A stretch of 64,000 nucleotides of DNA from Flavimobilis massiliensis (GTDB taxonomy: Bacteria; Actinomycetota; Actinomycetes; Actinomycetales; Cellulomonadaceae): assembly GCF_900240335.1 (NCBI RefSeq), contig NZ_LT964979.1, forward strand, positions 930,001 to 994,000, in the 5' to 3' direction. The notes beneath the pieces are model-generated. The model made no database searches, had not been told where the DNA came from, and saw only the letters and a list, made by a program, of their open reading frames with translations. The position numbers were made by a program, and so were the translations under genes. The stretch's first letter is position 1. Each line of letters opens with the position of its first letter. This document shows, piece by piece, positions 39,833 to 48,238 of the stretch.

Positions 39833-40192
39833 ATGAGCGACTTCAACGACCTCGTGGCCGACGTCCGCGCCTTCTCCGAGGAACGCGGCTGGCCTGCTGT
39901 CCAGAGCCCCAAGAACCTCGCCATGGCGATCACGGGCGAGGCTGGCGAGCTCGCGGCCGAGCTCCAGTGGCTCGGCTCGGAGGAGTCCCGGACCGCCGTC
40001 CGGGACGACGACTCGCTCCGTGAGCGCGTCGCCATGGAGATGGCCGACGTCGTCATCTACCCCGCCCGCCTCGCTGACGTCGCGGGTGTCGACCTCATGG
40101 ACGCCGCGCGCCGCAAGCTCGCGCGCAACCATGAGCGCTTCCCCGTCGGGACGTCGCTGCGGCTGCGCAGCGACCGTCCCGCGGCGCCGTGA
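39833..40192 (+). CDS. MazG-like nucleotide pyrophosphohydrolase
   Basis: 119 residues. The all-alpha NTP pyrophosphohydrolase motif is present: AMAITGEAGELAAELQW (E-x2-E) and RVAMEMADVVIYPARLADV (E-x-x-D). Close in length and sequence to the dCTP-pyrophosphatase (RS21-C6-like) subgroup, which sanitises the nucleotide pool. No Shine-Dalgarno; probably leaderless. The stop is followed 58 bp later by the alarmone synthetase. Confidence 0.9.
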   Translation: MSDFNDLVADVRAFSEERGWPAVQSPKNLAMAITGEAGELAAELQWLGSEESRTAVRDDDSLRERVAMEMADVVIYPARLADVAGVDLMDAARRKLARNHERFPVGTSLRLRSDRPAAP

Positions 40193-40238
40193 GCACCCGC
40201 TCCCCGGAACCTCCCGGGTTCCTCCCAGCCGCGGCCCC

Positions 40239-40244
40239 TACGCT
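40239..40244 (+). promoter_or_regulatory. -10 element (TACGCT) of the alarmone synthetase
   Basis: TACGCT ends 6 nt before the ATG at 40251; GC-rich upstream region without a clear -35. Leaderless start inferred. Confidence 0.55.
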
Positions 40245-40250
40245 GGGGGC

Positions 40251-41057
40251 ATGACCGCGCTCCCCGGACCTCACGGCGACCTCGCGCAGCTCCTCCCGGA
40301 CGACGAGACACTCGCCCGCGTGTTCGAGCTCCGCACCGAGTTCACGGCGTTCATGCTCCAGTACAAGTTCGCCATCGACGAGGTCCTCACGAAGGTCTCG
40401 ATCCTCCGCGACGAGTTCACGCACCTCCACCACGAGAACCCCATCGAGCACGTCACCTCGCGGCTCAAGTCGCCCGAGTCCGTCCTCGACAAGGTCGAGC
40501 GCAAGGACGTCACGCCGGACTTCGACGCGATCCGGTCCTCGATCCTCGACATCGCGGGCGTGCGCATCATCTGCTCGTTCGTCCCCGACATCTACACGGT
40601 GCTCGAGGCGTTGCGCCGGCAGGACGACCTCACGGTGCTCGCCGTCAAGGACTACATCGCCGAGCCGAAGCCCAACGGCTACCGCTCGCTCCACCTCATC
40701 GTCTCGGTGCCGGTCTTCCTCTCGTCGGGCACCGTCCCCGTCACCGTCGAGATCCAGATCCGGACGAGCGCGATGGACTTCTGGGCGTCGCTCGAGCACA
40801 AGATCTACTACAAGTACGACCGGCAGGTGCCCGCCGAGATCGTCGACCGGCTTCGGCAGTCCGCGCTCGTCGCCGCCGAGCTCGACGCGACGATGACGGA
40901 CCTCCGCGACCAGGTCCAGGCGCTCGACGACCGCCACGCGCCGACCTCCGCGCAGAGCGGCACGACGTTGCCCGGCGCGATCCCCGCGGACGCCGCGATC
41001 GTCCCGCAGCCCTCACTCCTCGAGCGTCTTCTCACGATGCGGTCCCGGCGGGACTGA
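40251..41057 (+). CDS. Small alarmone synthetase (RelQ-like GTP pyrophosphokinase)
   Basis: 268 residues containing only the RelA/SpoT synthetase domain: KDYIAEPKPNGYRSLHLIV (GTP/G-loop region) and VEIQIRTSAMDFWASLEHKI (catalytic E-x-Q and the following helix). No HD hydrolase, TGS or ACT domains, so it can make (p)ppGpp but not degrade it. The C-terminal about 60 residues are helical and then disordered. Upstream open frame to 40020 is shadow of the MazG-like gene. Confidence 0.92.
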   Translation: MTALPGPHGDLAQLLPDDETLARVFELRTEFTAFMLQYKFAIDEVLTKVSILRDEFTHLHHENPIEHVTSRLKSPESVLDKVERKDVTPDFDAIRSSILDIAGVRIICSFVPDIYTVLEALRRQDDLTVLAVKDYIAEPKPNGYRSLHLIVSVPVFLSSGTVPVTVEIQIRTSAMDFWASLEHKIYYKYDRQVPAEIVDRLRQSALVAAELDATMTDLRDQVQALDDRHAPTSAQSGTTLPGAIPADAAIVPQPSLLERLLTMRSRRD

Positions 41058-41083
41058 CCGCTCAACCCGGGACTTCGGTCCCA

Positions 41084-41112
41084 TGAGGTGAGCCTCACCT
41101 CATCCGTAGCGT
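41084..41112 (+). promoter_or_regulatory. DtxR/IdeR-type iron box and promoter of feoABC
   Basis: TGAGGTGAGCCTCACCTCA (41084-41102) is a 19-bp palindrome broken only at its centre. It matches the IdeR/DtxR consensus TWAGGTWAGSCTWACCTWA except where G/C replaces the four A/T wobble positions. TGAGGT at 41084-41089 and TAGCGT at 41107-41112 are 17 bp apart, so the box covers the -35 and spacer; iron-loaded repressor would block the promoter. The -10 ends 6 nt before the feoA ATG. Confidence 0.82.
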
Positions 41113-41118
41113 CGGGGT

Positions 41119-41340
41119 ATGAACCTCACGCTGCTCCCCGTCGGGCTCGACGCCGTCGTCGCACGCGTCGACGTCGACGGGCCTCTCGGCGCGCGGCCCG
41201 CGGAGCTCGGGCTGCGCCCCGGGGCGCGCGTCCGGCCGACGCACGCGGCGGCCGCCGGCGCGCGCGTCGTCGCGCTCGGCGCGGACCGCATCGCGCTCGA
41301 CCGTGCCACGTGCGACCGCGTGCAGATCACGCTGCCGTGA
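41119..41340 (+). CDS. feoA: FeoA, ferrous iron transport accessory protein
   Basis: 73 residues, SH3-like FeoA fold: LGARPAELGLRPGARVRPTH, then RVVALGADRIALDRATCDRVQI. It interacts with FeoB at the cytosolic side. The start is ATG 41119, leaderless. The last codons overlap feoB (GTGA). Confidence 0.93.
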   Translation: MNLTLLPVGLDAVVARVDVDGPLGARPAELGLRPGARVRPTHAAAAGARVVALGADRIALDRATCDRVQITLP

Positions 41341-43238
41341 CCGCGGGCTGCCACGAGTCCCCCAGGACCGGCGGGGCGGCGCTGGCCGGCGCACCGGTCG
41401 TCGTCCTCCTCGGCAACCCCAACGCGGGAAAGTCGACGCTCTTCAACAGTGCGACCGGTGCGCGGCAGCACGTCGTCAACGCGCCCGGCACGACCGTCGA
41501 GGTCGCCGAGGGCACGTGGCGCACGCCGCACGGCACCGTGCGGCTCGTCGACACGCCCGGCACGTACTCGCTCGTCGCGCGCTCCCCCGACGAACTGGTC
41601 GCCGCGCGCGCCGCGACCGGGGCCGACGGCGGCGCGCCCGACGTGGTCGTCGTCGTCGCCGACGCAACGACGCTGCCGCGCGCGCTCGTCCTCCTCGGTC
41701 AGGTCCTCGCCCCCGGGGCGCTCGACGGCACGACGCGGGTCGTCGTCGCCCTCACGATGCTCGACGCCGCCCGCGCGCACGGCGTCACGCTCGACGCGGC
41801 GACGCTCTCCGACACGCTGGGCCTGCCCGTCGTCGGCGTCGACCCGCGCTCGGGCGCGGGTCTCGACACCCTCGCGGACATGCTCGTCGCCGACGCTCCC
41901 GGCACGGCCGGTCCCCGGCCCGCATCGGACGACGCTGCCGACGTGTTCGCGTGGACCGCGCCGGTTCTCGACGCCCTCGGCGACGCGACCGCTCCCCGCG
42001 TCCGGACGACGCTGTCCGACCGCGTCGACGCCGCGCTGCTGCGCCCGTGGGTCGGGCTGCCCGTCTTCGGCCTCGTCATGTGGGCGCTGCTGTGGCTCGC
42101 GACGACCGCGACCGCGCCCGTCATGGACGGCGTCGGCCGGCTCGTGGCGTGGCTCGGCGAGCTCGTGCGACCCGCGGTGCCGGGACCGGCGTGGGTCGGC
42201 GGGCTCCTCGTCGACGGTGTCCTCCAGGGTGTCGGCACTGTCCTGTCGTTCCTGCCCTTGCTGGCCATCGTCTTCGGTGCGATCGCTGTGCTCGAGGACT
42301 CGGGCTACCTCGCGCGCGTCGCGGTCGTCACCGACAGGGCCGTGCGCAGGCTCGGCCTCGACGGGCGTGCCGTGCTCCCGCTCGTCCTCGGCTTCGGCTG
42401 CAACGTCCCCGCGCTCACCGCGACCCGCACGCTGCCCGACGCCCGTGCGCGCCTGCTCGTCGGGCTCGTCATCCCGTGGACGACGTGCCCGGCACGCCTC
42501 ACCGTCTACCTGCTCGTCGCGACCGCGGTCGTGCCCGAGCACGCCGCGACCGTCGTCGCGGCCGCCTACCTCGCGAGCGTCGTCCTCGTCGTCGGTGGGG
42601 CCTGGGTGCTGCGACGCACGCTCGTCCGCGACCTCGTGCCCGAGGGGCTCGTCCTCGCGCTGCCCGCCTACCACCGGCCCGGGCTGCGGGCGACGGCCCG
42701 CTCGGTCGGCGCACGCTGCGCCTCGTTCGTGAGGCGCGCCGGCACGGTCATCGTCGCGACGCTCGTCGTCCTCTGGGTGCTGCTCGCGGTGCCGACGACC
42801 GGGTCCCACGCTGTCGGCGACGTCCCGGTCGCCGACAGCGCGTACGGAGCGGTCGCGCACGGCCTCGCACCCGCGCTCGCACCCGCGGGCCTCGACGACT
42901 GGCACGTCGCTGGAGCGCTCGTCACGGGGGTCGTTGCCAAGGAGGTCGTCGTCGGGGCCCTCGCCCAGGCGTACGCGGTCGACGAGCCCGCTGGCGCGGG
43001 TCCGAGCACGCTCACCGAGCACCTGCGCGCGTCCCTCGATGTCTCGTCGGGCGGAGCGGCGACCGCCGCGGGGCTTGCGCTCGTCGCGTTCGTCCTCGCG
43101 TACACGCCGTGCATCGCGACGATCGGCGAGCAACGCAGGCTCTTCGGCACGCGCGTCGCCGTGCTCGCGGCCCTCGGCCAGCTCACGGTCGCGTGGACGC
43201 TCGCGGTCCTCGTCTTCCAGGTCGGACGGTTGCTGTGA
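41337..43238 (+). CDS. feoB: FeoB, ferrous iron transporter
   Basis: 633 residues from GTG 41337. N-terminal G domain: G1 GNPNAGKST (26-34), G3 DTPGTYSL; then a membrane part with two Gate motifs, including VLGFGCNVPALTATRTL with the metal-site Cys, and YTPCIATIGEQRRLFG near the C-terminus. FeoB moves Fe2+ into the cell. The protein is shorter than E. coli FeoB (about 770), as in other actinobacteria. The frame open from 41088 is shadow of feoA. Confidence 0.96.
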   Translation: MTAGCHESPRTGGAALAGAPVVVLLGNPNAGKSTLFNSATGARQHVVNAPGTTVEVAEGTWRTPHGTVRLVDTPGTYSLVARSPDELVAARAATGADGGAPDVVVVVADATTLPRALVLLGQVLAPGALDGTTRVVVALTMLDAARAHGVTLDAATLSDTLGLPVVGVDPRSGAGLDTLADMLVADAPGTAGPRPASDDAADVFAWTAPVLDALGDATAPRVRTTLSDRVDAALLRPWVGLPVFGLVMWALLWLATTATAPVMDGVGRLVAWLGELVRPAVPGPAWVGGLLVDGVLQGVGTVLSFLPLLAIVFGAIAVLEDSGYLARVAVVTDRAVRRLGLDGRAVLPLVLGFGCNVPALTATRTLPDARARLLVGLVIPWTTCPARLTVYLLVATAVVPEHAATVVAAAYLASVVLVVGGAWVLRRTLVRDLVPEGLVLALPAYHRPGLRATARSVGARCASFVRRAGTVIVATLVVLWVLLAVPTTGSHAVGDVPVADSAYGAVAHGLAPALAPAGLDDWHVAGALVTGVVAKEVVVGALAQAYAVDEPAGAGPSTLTEHLRASLDVSSGGAATAAGLALVAFVLAYTPCIATIGEQRRLFGTRVAVLAALGQLTVAWTLAVLVFQVGRLL

Positions 43239-43456
43239 CCGTGCTCGACGACGTCCTCACGCTCGCGCGCGACGGTCTCACCCCGCTGCGGACCGCCGAA
43301 CGCCTCGGCGTGCCCCTCGGCCTCGTCGAGGCTGCGCTCGACCACTGGGAGCGCACCGGTGCGCTCCGGTCCGCGACGGCCGCGTGCCAGACGTGCGGGA
43401 CCGTCGTCACACCCGCGTGCGCGACGTGCCCGATCGCGTCGCTGCGGTCCCGCTAA
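43235..43456 (+). CDS. FeoC-like winged-helix protein with a four-cysteine C-terminus
   Basis: 73 residues from GTG 43235 overlapping the feoB stop by 4 nt. The first about 45 residues form a winged-helix-like region (LDDVLTLARDGLTPLRTAER, then VEAALDHWERTGAL). The tail has C-x2-C-x7-C-x2-C (CQTCGTVVTPACATC), able to bind an Fe-S cluster or zinc. Position and architecture fit FeoC, which modulates FeoB. Assignment rests on context plus the Cys pattern. Confidence 0.82.
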   Translation: MTVLDDVLTLARDGLTPLRTAERLGVPLGLVEAALDHWERTGALRSATAACQTCGTVVTPACATCPIASLRSR

Positions 43457-43550
43457 GCCGCGCCCGCGTCTGGGTGCCCCCCCGGTGGTGGCCTCGAGCG
43501 CACGGACCGACACTCGAAGGACGACCCACCCGTCGACCGCGAAGGACCCC

Positions 43551-44441
43551 ATGCGCACGTTGACACCTCACATCTGGTTCGCCGGCGACGCTGAGGACGG
43601 CGCAGCGCTCTACGCCCGCGCCCTCCCGGCGACGAGCATCACCCGCACCGATCGCTACCCCACCGAGGGCCTTCTCCCGTTCCAGGAGCCGCTCGCCGGC
43701 AAGGTCCTCACGATCCAGCTCGAGGGTCCCGGCTGCGACCTCGTCCTCATCAACGCGGGCCCGGAGTTCCGGCCGACCCCCGCGTCCTCCTTCACCGTGA
43801 CGTTCGGCGCGGCCGACGACACCGACGCCGTCGCCGCGCTCGACACGGCCGCGACCGCGCTCGCCGACGGCGGACGCGTCCTCATGCCGCTCCAGCAGTA
43901 CCCGTTCAGCGACCGCTACACGTGGGTCGAGGACCGTTACGGCGTCTCGTGGCAGCTCACGGTCGCGTTCCCCGACGCGCCTGCCGAGCCGTCGATCGTG
44001 CCGACGCTCCTGTTCGGCGGCCCGGCGCAGGACCGCGCGGCCGAGGCCATCGCCGAGTGGACCGGACTCATCCCCAACTCCGAGGTCGTCCGCACCGTCC
44101 CGTACGACGAGGCGACGGGGCCCGCAGCCGCAGGCGCCGTAATGTTCGCGGAGATCCGGCTCGCCGACCAACGCGTCTACGTCATGGACGCGGGCTCGCC
44201 CCAGGACACGACGTTCACCCCGGCCGTCTCCTACCAGCTCGCGTGCCCCGACCAGGCCGAGATCGACCGCGTGTGGGCCACGCTCTCGACCGTCCCCGAG
44301 GCCGCGCAGTGCGGCTGGTGCGTCGACGAGTTCGGTGTCTCGTGGCAGATCGTCCCGGAGAACATGGACGAGCTCATGGCCCGCCCGCACGCGTTCGAGC
44401 ACATGTTGGAGATGACAAAGATCGTCATCGACGACTTCTGA
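43551..44441 (+). CDS. VOC/PhnB-like protein with two tandem domains
   Basis: 296 residues from ATG 43551 (GAAGGACCCC upstream). Two PhnB/3-demethylubiquinone-like VOC domains follow each other: residues about 3-140 start LTPHIWFAGDAEDGAALY and end DRYGVSWQLTV; residues about 150-285 start PTLLFGGPAQDRAAEAIA and end DEFGVSWQIVPENMDEL. The repeated GVSWQ closing strand shows internal duplication. No catalytic metal site is obvious, and the substrate is unknown. Confidence 0.88.
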   Translation: MRTLTPHIWFAGDAEDGAALYARALPATSITRTDRYPTEGLLPFQEPLAGKVLTIQLEGPGCDLVLINAGPEFRPTPASSFTVTFGAADDTDAVAALDTAATALADGGRVLMPLQQYPFSDRYTWVEDRYGVSWQLTVAFPDAPAEPSIVPTLLFGGPAQDRAAEAIAEWTGLIPNSEVVRTVPYDEATGPAAAGAVMFAEIRLADQRVYVMDAGSPQDTTFTPAVSYQLACPDQAEIDRVWATLSTVPEAAQCGWCVDEFGVSWQIVPENMDELMARPHAFEHMLEMTKIVIDDF

Positions 44442-44456
44442 GGTTCACGGCGCGGA

Positions 44457-44484
44457 CGAAGGCCCCGGTCTCCCGGGGCCTTCG
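44457..44484. terminator. Bidirectional terminator between the VOC gene and pheT
   Basis: 12-bp stem (CGAAGGCCCCGG, 44457-44468, with 44473-44484) and 4-nt loop between convergent genes. Confidence 0.85.
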
Positions 44485-44502
44485 CCGCGCGTGGAGCGTG
44501 GG

Positions 44503-47058
44503 TCAGCGCAGCTGGGCGCCGAGCTCCTTCGCGGCGCGCTTGACGACACGGCCGCGGACCTCGGCGGTCTGCTCGGCCGTGAGCGTCGCGGTCGCGCCGC
44601 GCAGCCGCAGCGCGACCGCGACGGACTTGCGGCCCTCGCCGACCTGCTCGCCCGTGAAGACGTCGAAGACACGGACGTCCTCGGCGAGCTCGCCCGCAGC
44701 GCCCGCGACGACCGCTCGCAGCGCGTCGGCCGGCACCGCGGCGTCGACGACGAACGCGAAGTCCTCCTTCGCAGGCGGGAACGTCGAGACCGGCGTGGCC
44801 TGGACGGGCCCGGTCTCGCTCGCTGCCACAACAGCGTCGAGGTCGAGCTCGAACGCCGACGCGCGCGCGGGCAGGTCGAGGCGCTCGAGCACCTGCGGGT
44901 GAAGCTCACCGGCCCAGCCGACGACCTCCCCCGAGGGGAGGCTCAGGCGCGCGCAGCGGCCCGGGTGCCAGGGCATGCGCTCGGCGTCGTTCGTCGCAAC
45001 GAGCTCGACGCCCAGCGTGCGCCCGACGAGGCGCGCGGCCTCGAGAGCGTCCTCCCAGCCGGCGGCGCGGCCCGCGCCCCACCAGCCGGCACGCTCACGC
45101 GCGCCGACGAGGACACCGGCGACGTGGCGCGGCTGGTCCGGGACCGCCGCAGCGAGCTGCGCGAGCTCGTCGTCGGACGGGCGACGCCCGCCCGGCAGCT
45201 GCGGCGCTGCAGGAGCACCCTCGCGCGGCAGCGTGACGAGACCCGTCTCGCTCACCGCAAAGTCCGTGAAGCCGCGGCCGACGTTGCGACGCACCGTGCC
45301 GAGAAGCGTCGTCAACAGGTTCGTGCGTAGCTCGGGCGCCTCGTCGGACATCGGGTTCGCGAGGCGCAGGGCGCGCCGACGCTCGTCATCCGCAGGCAGG
45401 CCGAGCGCGTCGTGCTGCGCCACACCGACGAACGGGTACGAGAGCGTCTCGACGAAGCCAGCCTCGGCGAGCGCACGCGCGACCGAACGTCGCGCACGCT
45501 GCGAGTACGTGAGGCCCGTGCCGCCAGGGGCGGTCGGCAGGACGGGCTCGATCGCGTCGTAACCATCGATGCGCGCGACCTCCTCGACGAGGTGCTCCGG
45601 ACCCGTGAGGTCCGGCCGCCACGTCGGAGGCGTCACCGTGACCGTGTCGCCCTCGCCCGCGGTGAGCGTGCAGCCGATCTGCTCGAGGATCTCCGCGATC
45701 CGCTCGCGCGGGTGCTCGACGCCCGTGAGGCGCTCCGTCTCCGACCACGCGAACACGATGGGCGTCGGCGCGACCGTGGCATCGAGGTCCGAGACCGCGG
45801 CGTCAGCGGTGCCACCACCGTGCTCGACGAGCAGGTCGACGACGCGCTGCGCCGCGACGGGCGGGAGCATCGGATCGACGCCACGCTCGAAGCGCTTCGC
45901 AGCCTCCGACGGGATCTTGTGGCGGCGCGCGGAACGCGCCACCGTCACCGGGTCGAAGTGCGCGGCCTCGACGAGCACGTCGGTCGTCGTCGCCGACACC
46001 TCCGAGACCTGCCCGCCCATGACGCCCGCGATCCCCTGGACGCGCGAGGCGCGCGCGCCGTCGGGCGAGTCGGTGATGAGGAGGTCCTCGGCCGTGAGCG
46101 TCCGCGTGACGTCGTCGAGCGTCGTGAAGGTCTCCCCCGCGACCGCGCGACGCACGACGATCGGCGCCGCGACCTTCGCGAGGTCGTAGGCGTGCAGGGG
46201 CTGGCCGAGGTCGAGCATGACGTAGTTCGTCACGTCGACCGCGAGCGCGATCGGGCGCATGCCCGCCTGCGTGAGTCGCTTCTTCATCCACGCCGGGGTC
46301 TCGGCGCTCGGGTCGATGCCGCGCACGATGCGCGTGACGAAGCGGTCGCAGCCCACCTGGCCGTGGATCGGTGCGGCGTCGTCGACCTCGACCGCAAAGC
46401 CGTCGGCCGTCGCGGCCGGGGTCTCGACGAGGCCGCGGTCCGTGAACGCGGCACCCGTCGAGTGGGAGTATTCGCGGGCGACGCCTCGCATCGAGAAGCA
46501 GTAGCCGCGGTCCGGCGTGACGTTGATCTCGAGGACCTGCTCGCCGAGCCCGAGCAGCTCGACCGCGTCCGTCCCGTTCGGCTGCCCGGTGAACCCGAGC
46601 CGGTCGAGGACGATGATGCCGTCGTGGTCCTCGCCGAGGCCGAGCTCGCGCTGCGAGCAGATCATGCCGTCGGACACGTGCCCATACGTCTTGCGCGACG
46701 CGATCGCGAACGGCCCGGGCAGCACCGCACCCGGCAGCGCGACGACGACGCGGTCGCCCTCGACGAAGTTATGCGCGCCGCACACGATGCCGCGCGGCAG
46801 CGTCGGCTGCCCGGCCTCGTCGAGCGCGTTGTGCGCGCCGACGTCGACCTGGCACCAGTTGATCGTCTTGCCGTTCTTCTGCTCCTCCTTGACGAGGGAG
46901 ACGACCGTGCCGACGACGAGCGGACCCGTGACGGCGGGGCCGTGCACGGCCTCCTCCTCAAGCCCGACGCGGACGAGGTCGGCAGCCAGCTGCTCGGCCG
47001 TAAGACCTGCGGGGAGCTCGACGTGCTCGCCGAGCCAGCCCAGTGCGATGTTCGGCAT
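44503..47058 (-). CDS. pheT: Phenylalanyl-tRNA synthetase beta subunit
   Basis: 851 residues from ATG 47058; start and pheS stop share one base (TGATG). Domains in order: EMAP-type tRNA-binding (about 40-155; GTVVSLVKEEQKNGKTINWC), B3/B4 editing (about 225-400), B5 (about 420-490; VTVTPPTWRPDLTGPEHLVE), a catalytic-like core, and the C-terminal ferredoxin-fold anticodon-binding domain (about 755-851; PVSTFPPAKEDFAFVVD). Full length. Confidence 0.97.
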   Translation of the reverse strand: MPNIALGWLGEHVELPAGLTAEQLAADLVRVGLEEEAVHGPAVTGPLVVGTVVSLVKEEQKNGKTINWCQVDVGAHNALDEAGQPTLPRGIVCGAHNFVEGDRVVVALPGAVLPGPFAIASRKTYGHVSDGMICSQRELGLGEDHDGIIVLDRLGFTGQPNGTDAVELLGLGEQVLEINVTPDRGYCFSMRGVAREYSHSTGAAFTDRGLVETPAATADGFAVEVDDAAPIHGQVGCDRFVTRIVRGIDPSAETPAWMKKRLTQAGMRPIALAVDVTNYVMLDLGQPLHAYDLAKVAAPIVVRRAVAGETFTTLDDVTRTLTAEDLLITDSPDGARASRVQGIAGVMGGQVSEVSATTTDVLVEAAHFDPVTVARSARRHKIPSEAAKRFERGVDPMLPPVAAQRVVDLLVEHGGGTADAAVSDLDATVAPTPIVFAWSETERLTGVEHPRERIAEILEQIGCTLTAGEGDTVTVTPPTWRPDLTGPEHLVEEVARIDGYDAIEPVLPTAPGGTGLTYSQRARRSVARALAEAGFVETLSYPFVGVAQHDALGLPADDERRRALRLANPMSDEAPELRTNLLTTLLGTVRRNVGRGFTDFAVSETGLVTLPREGAPAAPQLPGGRRPSDDELAQLAAAVPDQPRHVAGVLVGARERAGWWGAGRAAGWEDALEAARLVGRTLGVELVATNDAERMPWHPGRCARLSLPSGEVVGWAGELHPQVLERLDLPARASAFELDLDAVVAASETGPVQATPVSTFPPAKEDFAFVVDAAVPADALRAVVAGAAGELAEDVRVFDVFTGEQVGEGRKSVAVALRLRGATATLTAEQTAEVRGRVVKRAAKELGAQLR

Positions 47059-48125
47059 CAGAACCCCATTCCGAACTGACGGGAGAAGCGGACGTCGCCC
47101 TCGATGATGTCGTGCATGTCGGTGATCGCGTGGCGGAGCATGAGCGTGCGCTCGAGCCCCATGCCGAACGCGAAGCCCGTGTACTCGTCAGGGTCGATGC
47201 CCGCGGTGCGCAGGACGTTGGGGTTGACCATGCCGCAGCCGCCCCACTCGATCCAGCCCGCGCCGCCCTTCTTCTGCGGGAACCACAGGTCCATCTCCGC
47301 CGACGGCTCCGTGAACGGGAAGAAGCTCGGGCGCAGGCGCGTGCGCGCCTCAGGTCCGAACATCGCGCGCGCGAACGCGTCGAGCGTGCCCTTGAGGTGC
47401 GCCATCGTCAGGCCCTTGTCGACCGCGAGCCCCTCGACCTGGTGGAAGACCGGCGTGTGCGTCGCGTCGAGCTCGTCCGTGCGGAACGTCTTGCCTGGGC
47501 ACGCGATGTAGATGGGCACGTCACGCGAGAGCATCGTGCGCGCCTGGACGGGCGACGTGTGCGTGCGCAGGACGAGGCCCGACGCCTCGGCGCCCGCGGG
47601 CGGCTCGATGAAGAACGTGTCCTGCATCTGGCGTGCCGGATGGTCGACGCCAAAGTTCAGCGCGTCGAAGTTGAACCACTCGGCCTCGACCTCGGGACCC
47701 TCGGCGATCTCCCAGCCCATGCCGACGAAGAAGTCGCCAACCTGCTCCTGGAGGAGCTCGAGCGGGTGCCGTGCGCCGGCCTGGACGCGGTCCGTCGGCA
47801 GCGTGACGTCGACCGCCTCCGTGACGAGGACGCGCGCGGCACGCTCGGCCTCGAGCACCTCGGTTCGCGCGGCGAGCGCCTGGTTGAGCCGGCCGCGTGC
47901 AGGGCCGAGGAGCTTGCCGGCCGTCGCCTTGTCCGGGCCAGCGAGCTGACCGATGGCGCGGTTCGCGAGCGCGAGCGGGCTGCGGTCGCCCGCGTGGGCG
48001 AGGCGGACGTCCTTGAGGGCGTCGAGGTCAGGTGCCTCGGCGACTGCGGCGAGCGCGGCGGCGAGGGCCGCCTCGACGCCTGCGGCGTCAAGAGGCGACA
48101 GGGGCGACGTGTCGGAGGTGGACAT
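47058..48125 (-). CDS. pheS: Phenylalanyl-tRNA synthetase alpha subunit
   Basis: 355 residues from ATG 48125 with GGAAGG 6 nt upstream. N-terminal coiled-coil tRNA-binding arm, then class II motifs: motif 2 in KTFRTDELDATHTPVFHQVE and motif 3 in GFAFGMGLERTLMLRH. It forms the (alpha-beta)2 enzyme with PheT. A TAGACT at 48186-48191 may be its -10, giving a leader of about 50 nt; I see no phenylalanine leader peptide. Confidence 0.97.
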   Translation of the reverse strand: MSTSDTSPLSPLDAAGVEAALAAALAAVAEAPDLDALKDVRLAHAGDRSPLALANRAIGQLAGPDKATAGKLLGPARGRLNQALAARTEVLEAERAARVLVTEAVDVTLPTDRVQAGARHPLELLQEQVGDFFVGMGWEIAEGPEVEAEWFNFDALNFGVDHPARQMQDTFFIEPPAGAEASGLVLRTHTSPVQARTMLSRDVPIYIACPGKTFRTDELDATHTPVFHQVEGLAVDKGLTMAHLKGTLDAFARAMFGPEARTRLRPSFFPFTEPSAEMDLWFPQKKGGAGWIEWGGCGMVNPNVLRTAGIDPDEYTGFAFGMGLERTLMLRHAITDMHDIIEGDVRFSRQFGMGF

Positions 48126-48197
48126 CCAGACCTTCCAGGGACGAACGGACGGCCGGACGCCAAGTTACGGCCCGGCCACCCGGACAGTCTAGTGACC

Positions 48198-48225
48198 GCG
48201 GACGGCCGCTCGTGCGGCCGTCCGC
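48198..48225 (-). terminator. Terminator of the aldose-epimerase gene
   Basis: Perfect 12-bp stem (GCGGACGGCCGC, 48198-48209, with 48214-48225) and a 4-nt loop, 13 nt after the stop. Confidence 0.8.
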
Positions 48226-48238
48226 GCGCACACGACGC

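Noticed and set aside
41100..43133. 677-codon minus-strand frame opposite feoB
   Set aside because: Antisense shadow; product is highly charged and domain-free while FeoB is unmistakable on the other strand.
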